A stretch of 19,668 nucleotides of DNA, from positions 3,748 to 23,415 of the forward strand of contig AWNW01000042.1 in NCBI GenBank assembly GCA_000493945.1. The letters are read 5' to 3'. This document shows, one piece after another, positions 15,967-19,668 of the stretch (its first letter is position 1; every line of letters starts with the position of its first letter). The notes under the pieces were generated by a model. The model had not been told where the DNA came from. It made no database searches and was given only the letters and a program-made list of their open reading frames with translations. The translations under genes and the position numbers were made by a program. This DNA is from Candidatus Hydrogenedens terephthalaticus JGI OTU-1 (GTDB taxonomy: Bacteria; Hydrogenedentota; Hydrogenedentia; Hydrogenedentales; Hydrogenedentaceae).

Positions 15967-15996
15967 ATTGTAAAATAATAAACTGTTAGATGTCAA
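15967..15996 (-). promoter_or_regulatory. Sigma-70-like promoter of the marR operon
   Basis: On the minus strand a perfect -35 TTGACA (complement of 15991-15996) is followed after 18 bases by TACAAT (complement of 15967-15972). The start of transcription would be near 15960, giving a leader of about 53 bases before marR. I found no perfect palindrome overlapping it, so no MarR operator can be marked. The opposite strand must hold the epimerase promoter within the same 112 bases, and a weak TTGTAT at 15955-15960 is the only -35-like match I see for it. Confidence 0.6.
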
Positions 15997-16019
15997 TCAA
16001 TTTAGACAAGGTTTAACCT

Positions 16020-16914
16020 ATGAAAATACTTCTATCCGGCGCATCAGGTTTTGTAGGAAAACATGTATATTCCCATCTTTGCAATCAAGGCTTTGTATGT
16101 TACAAGTTAGTTCGTGAAACGCCCTGTAATGAAAAAGAAATTTTTTGGGACCCTTATAAAAAAATTATTGATTTGAATTTAATCAATGACATGGATATTT
16201 TTATTCATTTAAGCGGTGCTAATATTGCTGATGCTTTCTGGACAAAAAAGCGAAAACAGATTTTAATCGAAAGTCGTGTAATAACTACAAGATTTCTTGC
16301 AGAAAGTATTGCCCATTTGAATGATAAATCCAAAAGATTATTCGTTTCCTCGGCAATAGGTTATTATGGGACTATAATCAATACACCTATCACAGAAACT
16401 GGTGAAAAGGGGGATAGTTTTTTATCTACTCTTTGTGAAAGTTGGGAACACTCTGCTCAAATAGCCATATCATCTGGCATCAAAACTGTTTTTATGCGTT
16501 TTGGTATCGTAATGGGAAAGGATGGTGGTTTGTTAAACGGATTGATGAGAATATATCGTTTAGGCTTAGGGGGGGGTGGTCGGAAATAAAAATGCATTTT
16601 TGAGTTGGATAGCCGTAGAGGATTTGTGTAATGCTATCATTTTTCTATTAAAACAAGAGGATTCTCAAGGTCCTTATAATTTTGTTTCACCTTACCCCAT
16701 AACACAAAAAGAATTCTGCTCTCTCTTATCTAAGGCTGTAAAAAGACCCGCATTCTTTCATATTCCCCCTTGTTTTATAAAAACATTTTTTGGAGAAATG
16801 GGAAGGGAATTATTTTTAACAGATCAAAGGGTTTACCCGGAAAAATTACTAAATGAGGGTTTCGTTTTTACCTTTCCTCATTTTGCTAAATATCTTGAAT
16901 ATCTTTTTAAATAA
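16020..16914 (+). pseudogene. YfcH/SDR39U1-type NAD-dependent epimerase-like protein, frameshifted at a G8 tract
   Basis: The N-terminal part (16020-16589, 189 codons) has the Rossmann motif SGASGFVGKHV, then IHLSGANIADAFWTKKRKQ, FVSSAIGYYGT and RFGIVMGKDGGLL. At a run of eight Gs (16569-16576) the frame shifts and ends LGGGGRK-stop. Reading with one G fewer gives LGGVVGNKNAFLSWIAVEDL and runs on in the next frame to TAA 16912-16914, with the family's C-terminal domain (HIPPCFIKTFFGEMGRELFLTDQRVYPEKLLNEGF). The corrected protein is 297 aa, the length of E. coli YfcH. The family is an SDR-type putative nucleotide-sugar epimerase with no firmly known substrate. AAGG lies 8 bases before ATG 16020. 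The 3' end overlaps the converging minus-strand gene by 8 bases. Confidence 0.9.
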
Positions 16915-17605
16915 CCCCTATAAGGTATAACCCGCCTAATCCTAATAAGGAAAAGAAAGTTAAAATTATAAATAAAATAATAAACCAAAACCAGATTAAT
17001 ATTCCGCCTATAGGGAATACTTCATGAAAATTTCTAACATCTATGATGGTTTTTGGTAAGCCTAAAATATCTAAAAATCCAAATTTTTCTTTTTCACCAA
17101 CCGCTATCCAAAATTTTCCTTCACGGGGTTCGGGAATATAACCTACAATGTAATAATCTCCTGTTTTAGGTAAAATATACTCAATTGTAGGGAATATCCA
17201 TGAATATGTTCCTGTAAATTCTTCATGAAAAATTTCGGGTTTTTGTGATTGTGTAGTAAATACCTGCCCCCCATATTCAATTGGCACTGCAAAGGGAACT
17301 GTTACAGGGGGCAAACTCTTAGAAATAATTGCACATGCGGGAAAATATACCGGTTTTGAATCATCTAATTTAGGAGAACCTAATTGTATTTTAATTTTTT
17401 GGTTTTCTTTACCAAAGAATTTTAACCAGATTTCTAATTTACCTTGTGTCGCATTGTGATATGCCACCTGTGAAATGTCTACATCTTCTATATAATAGGG
17501 ATTATCAATACTTGATGGTCCTCCATTAATAACAATAGGTTTATGGGCAAAACTATTTGCGCATAAAAAAAGCATAACCACTAAAAAAAACAATAGTTTA
17601 TTCAT
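16907..17605 (-). CDS. Exported, C-terminally membrane-anchored protein of unknown function
   Basis: This 232-aa protein has a signal peptide (NKLLFFLVVMLFLCANSFA, likely cut before His21) and a mature part opening HKPIVINGGPSSIDNPYYI. The middle (about 35-180) is rich in beta-strand patterns (KLEIWLKFFG, IKIQLGSPKL, GDYYIVGYIPEPREGKFWIAVGEKEKFG) and would lie outside the inner membrane. A strongly hydrophobic segment at about 199-232 anchors the C-terminus. I know no named family for it. The layout (signal, beta-rich domain, TM tail) suggests an envelope sensor, carrier or scaffold. GGAGG lies 4-8 bases before ATG 17605 in a very strong site. It is 23 bases downstream of the thioredoxin/TPR mosaic gene, so the two are almost certainly co-transcribed. 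Confidence 0.75.
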   Translation of the reverse strand: MNKLLFFLVVMLFLCANSFAHKPIVINGGPSSIDNPYYIEDVDISQVAYHNATQGKLEIWLKFFGKENQKIKIQLGSPKLDDSKPVYFPACAIISKSLPPVTVPFAVPIEYGGQVFTTQSQKPEIFHEEFTGTYSWIFPTIEYILPKTGDYYIVGYIPEPREGKFWIAVGEKEKFGFLDILGLPKTIIDVRNFHEVFPIGGILIWFWFIILFIILTFFSLLGLGGLYLIGVI

Positions 17606-17628
17606 AAATCCCTCCTTTGTTTTTTTTA

Positions 17629-19548
17629 TTAGAACAGATTTCCTTTTACTTTCATTCCTTTTTCTACTTTTGCATCTTGTTTAGATAGTTTGAGTGTTCC
17701 TGTTGAGTATTCATTTTCTACTTCTTGTATTTCTACCTGTCCAATGGGTTCCTGTCTAAAACCCACTTTTTTACCATTGATTTCAATGGGTTCTCCCTGT
17801 CGTAAGATAGTTAAAACACAACCTTCTTTAATCCCATGGTTTTTCCCCAGATTTACTGTTATTGAGTTGTCAGCCACAGATATAACTGTTCCTCGGACAC
17901 TTCTATTTGTCTCTTTGAAACATTGTTCCATTTCTTCTGTAATTTTTTGAATGGTTGCAATTAAATCATTTTCGTTAAGGATACTTGAACACTGTCCCAC
18001 GATTTCTGTTGTTTCTGTATCTACAAGACGAACATATACCATAGGAGATTTACCTAATGAAGCAAACTCTATGAAACCTAAAAATCGTGCCGAGAGAACT
18101 TTCCCCAATTGTCTTTGTGTCTCTGCAGAGGCTAAATCCGAACTTCCTAATTGTAATTCCTGTAGAAGTTTGTCTAACATTTCTCTTTCAACAACCTGCA
18201 CAGGTGTAAGTTTGTTTTTGACTGTTTTTTCAAGTTCTCGCTGGAAAGCACTGTCAATCCCTGCTCTGTCAAGAAGCAACCCTTGAACGGTGGTATTTCC
18301 TTTCAAGAAGGCTACTATGGGTGGCTTTGTATCCCATGTATCACCTGATACCGCCCCGCTTTCTTTTAATTCTTTAAACCGAGTTGTTAATTGCGATATT
18401 TGTTCTTGTATAACCTTTTGTCTTTCCACATCATTATTTTTTTGTATCTGTTCAGTTATCTGCTGTAATAACAACTGTGTTACCTGGTCTTCTCCCCTTT
18501 TTGATGCTTCTGTTAGGATTTCTTTTGCTTTATCCAGTTCTCCCTTTTTTTGATGAACAACGGCTTTGTTACTTAATGCAACAACATTCATCGGGTCAAG
18601 CGAGACTGCTTGTTCAAATTCCTGCAATGCCTTTGTATCATCGCCTGTTTCTTGAGATATTCTACCTTGAGCATTTAGGTTTTCTGCCTTCATCCAATCG
18701 TATTTTATTTTGTTTTCATTGTTTTGCAGAATCGCTCGTGCTTCTTCTGTTTTACCTAATTTTGAAAGTGCCATGCCTTTAATAGTTTGTGCATAACCAT
18801 CATTGGGAACCTGGTCTGCATATTCAATTGCTTTTTGGTAATCTCCCTTCATATATGCAAGTTTTGCTAAACCTGCAGTAGCATTTATCGCCCCAAATTC
18901 TTTTTCTGCTTCATCAATTTTGCCTTGTTCGGACAAAATATAACCTTTAAGTTCCTGCAACTCTTGTGAAGCATTTGTTTTTTCATCTGGGATAGAGGTA
19001 TCCAACATTTTAGTTGCGGTTTCCAGATCTTTCTTTCTATAAAAGAATTCCGCAGTTTCCTTTAATAAACTTAATTGATGTCCTCCCCCTCTTAAAACTC
19101 TTTCAATCACCATAGATGGCGGGGCAACAAATAAAATCATGGGAAGTACATCTGCTTTACTTAGCCATGATTTATCGGATAAATCTTGCTCTGATACAAT
19201 CTTAAATTTTAAATCCAATCTACTTGCAAATTGTTTAAGTCCTTCAGTATTTTCTTTACAGCCAACACCTATAATTTCAAGTTTTTTCCCTCCAAATTGA
19301 AGGTCTAATACAGATAATTTCGTTGCCATTTCTTCGCCTGTTTTGGGAGAGAATAGGAAAATAACCAAAACGGGTTCGTTTTTCTCAATATAATTATTTA
19401 AGTTTATTTCCTCTCCGTTAATATCTTTTGCTGTAAATACTGGGAATTTATCATTTTTTACAAATGTTTGTGCAAAAGCACTTGTCCCCAAAGTTGATGC
19501 TAAAAATATAGTATGTAGCACCAAAAAAAATCTTGTTCTCATATACAT
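17629..19548 (-). CDS. Exported mosaic protein: thioredoxin-fold, TPR, CsgG-like and FlgT-C-like parts
   Basis: This 639-aa protein has a signal peptide at 1-26 (...LGTSAFA, cut before Gln27). Residues about 30-165 follow the AhpC/TlpA thioredoxin fold (FPVFTAKDINGEEINLNNY, PVLVIFLFSPKTGEEM, LPMILFVAPPS), but SPKT stands where the active Cys would be, so it should be redox-inactive. Residues about 175-385 hold TPR-like helical repeats (KGDYQKAIEYADQVPNDG; DDTKALQEFEQAVSLDP; KGELDKAKEILTEA). About 400-555 resembles the CsgG/LpoB-type fold (VEREMLDKLLQELQLG, QRQLGKVLSARFLGFIEF, VRLVDTETTEIV). About 560-639 resembles the FlgT C-terminal domain (GTVISVADNSITVNLGKNHGIKEG). The start is ATG 19548, not an upstream ATG at 19626, because AGGAGA stands 6 bases before it and the signal peptide begins there. 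Role: probably a periplasmic scaffold; unknown otherwise. Confidence 0.75.
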   Translation of the reverse strand: MYMRTRFFLVLHTIFLASTLGTSAFAQTFVKNDKFPVFTAKDINGEEINLNNYIEKNEPVLVIFLFSPKTGEEMATKLSVLDLQFGGKKLEIIGVGCKENTEGLKQFASRLDLKFKIVSEQDLSDKSWLSKADVLPMILFVAPPSMVIERVLRGGGHQLSLLKETAEFFYRKKDLETATKMLDTSIPDEKTNASQELQELKGYILSEQGKIDEAEKEFGAINATAGLAKLAYMKGDYQKAIEYADQVPNDGYAQTIKGMALSKLGKTEEARAILQNNENKIKYDWMKAENLNAQGRISQETGDDTKALQEFEQAVSLDPMNVVALSNKAVVHQKKGELDKAKEILTEASKRGEDQVTQLLLQQITEQIQKNNDVERQKVIQEQISQLTTRFKELKESGAVSGDTWDTKPPIVAFLKGNTTVQGLLLDRAGIDSAFQRELEKTVKNKLTPVQVVEREMLDKLLQELQLGSSDLASAETQRQLGKVLSARFLGFIEFASLGKSPMVYVRLVDTETTEIVGQCSSILNENDLIATIQKITEEMEQCFKETNRSVRGTVISVADNSITVNLGKNHGIKEGCVLTILRQGEPIEINGKKVGFRQEPIGQVEIQEVENEYSTGTLKLSKQDAKVEKGMKVKGNLF

Positions 19549-19554
19549 AAAAAA

Positions 19555-19560
19555 TCTCCT
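19555..19560 (-). promoter_or_regulatory. Ribosome binding site deciding the start of the mosaic protein
   Basis: AGGAGA on the minus strand ends 6 bases before ATG 19548. The open frame extends 26 codons further upstream to ATG 19626, but those codons would put a basic stretch (LKRLVVQERLNRRFF) before the signal peptide and have no comparable binding site. Confidence 0.75.
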
Positions 19561-19650
19561 ATTTAATCTTTCTTGTACAACCAATCTCTTTAATAATTTT
19601 ACCATCTTTAACGAATTTTTGCTCATTATCTTTTTATCGGAGGCAAAAGA

Positions 19651-19668
19651 ATGTGTTTTGCAACCGTT
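19651..19668 (+). CDS. First codons of a divergent gene (partial, cut by window edge)
   Basis: GGAGG at 19639-19643 is followed after 7 bases by ATG 19651, reading MCFATV to the window edge. Six codons are too few to identify it. The MC(x)ATV opening resembles small CooT-like nickel-binding proteins, but this is a weak hint. The call rests on the very good ribosome binding site and on its divergent position relative to the mosaic-protein gene. Confidence 0.4.

Noticed and set aside
15908..16019. MarR operator palindrome between marR and the epimerase gene
   Set aside because: AT-rich partial symmetries are present, but no inverted repeat is good enough to mark as an operator.
17690..18782. 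Several plus-strand open frames opposite the mosaic-protein gene
   Set aside because: They are antisense shadows of a clear minus-strand gene, with no RBS and compositions full of Ser/Cys/Phe typical of reverse-frame reading.
1..19668. CRISPR array, insertion sequence, prophage, tRNA or rRNA
   Set aside because: No regularly spaced repeats, transposase or integrase motifs, terminal inverted repeats, cloverleaf or rRNA-like stretches were seen on either strand.

Overview
This is an AT-rich bacterial window of 19.7 kb. It is densely packed with genes of core envelope and nucleic-acid metabolism. Two Kdo (LPS inner-core sugar) genes, several exported proteins with signal peptides, and -35/-10 promoters close to the sigma-70 consensus point to a diderm, LPS-bearing bacterium. 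I cannot name the phylum from sequence alone. The mixture (DUF2723-type membrane protein, PilZ-like protein, MFS-acyltransferase-ligase fusion, TPR mosaics) fits an uncultured Gram-negative lineage better than a well-known model group.

Layout. (1) 2-3066, plus strand: tail of a hotdog-like thioesterase, then mtnA, kdsA and a KdsD/KpsF isomerase, all tightly spaced or overlapping. (2) 3067-3428: a 362-base AT-rich gap with an extended -10 promoter. (3) 3429-6705, plus strand: cmk, recJ (interrupted by an in-frame TAA), a PilZ-like protein and a single-domain response regulator. (4) 6783-11193, plus strand: pgsA-type phosphatidyltransferase, der (also interrupted by an in-frame TAA), plsY and a large DUF2723-type membrane protein, every junction overlapping. 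(5) 11381-15907, minus strand: a small exported protein with its own promoter and terminator, and a marR / MFS-PlsC-AMP-ligase operon. (6) 16020-16914, plus strand: a YfcH-like epimerase broken by a frameshift at a run of eight Gs. (7) 16907-19548, minus strand: a two-gene operon of exported proteins, one a thioredoxin-fold/TPR/CsgG-like mosaic. (8) The window ends with what looks like the first codons of a divergent plus-strand gene.

Together the genes describe envelope building: Kdo synthesis, phospholipid headgroup and acyl-chain steps (pgsA, plsY, the Aas-like fusion), a putative lipid-linked-sugar glycosyltransferase, and exported scaffold-like proteins, mixed with cmk, recJ and der.

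The most notable signal is that three widely conserved genes (recJ, der, yfcH-like) each carry exactly one lesion, and the homologous reading continues to the normal end. TAA is the normal terminator of most genes here, so general recoding is excluded. Sequence error, recent decay, local readthrough or (for the G tract) slippage remain possible. I see no clear evidence of a wholly new multi-gene system.
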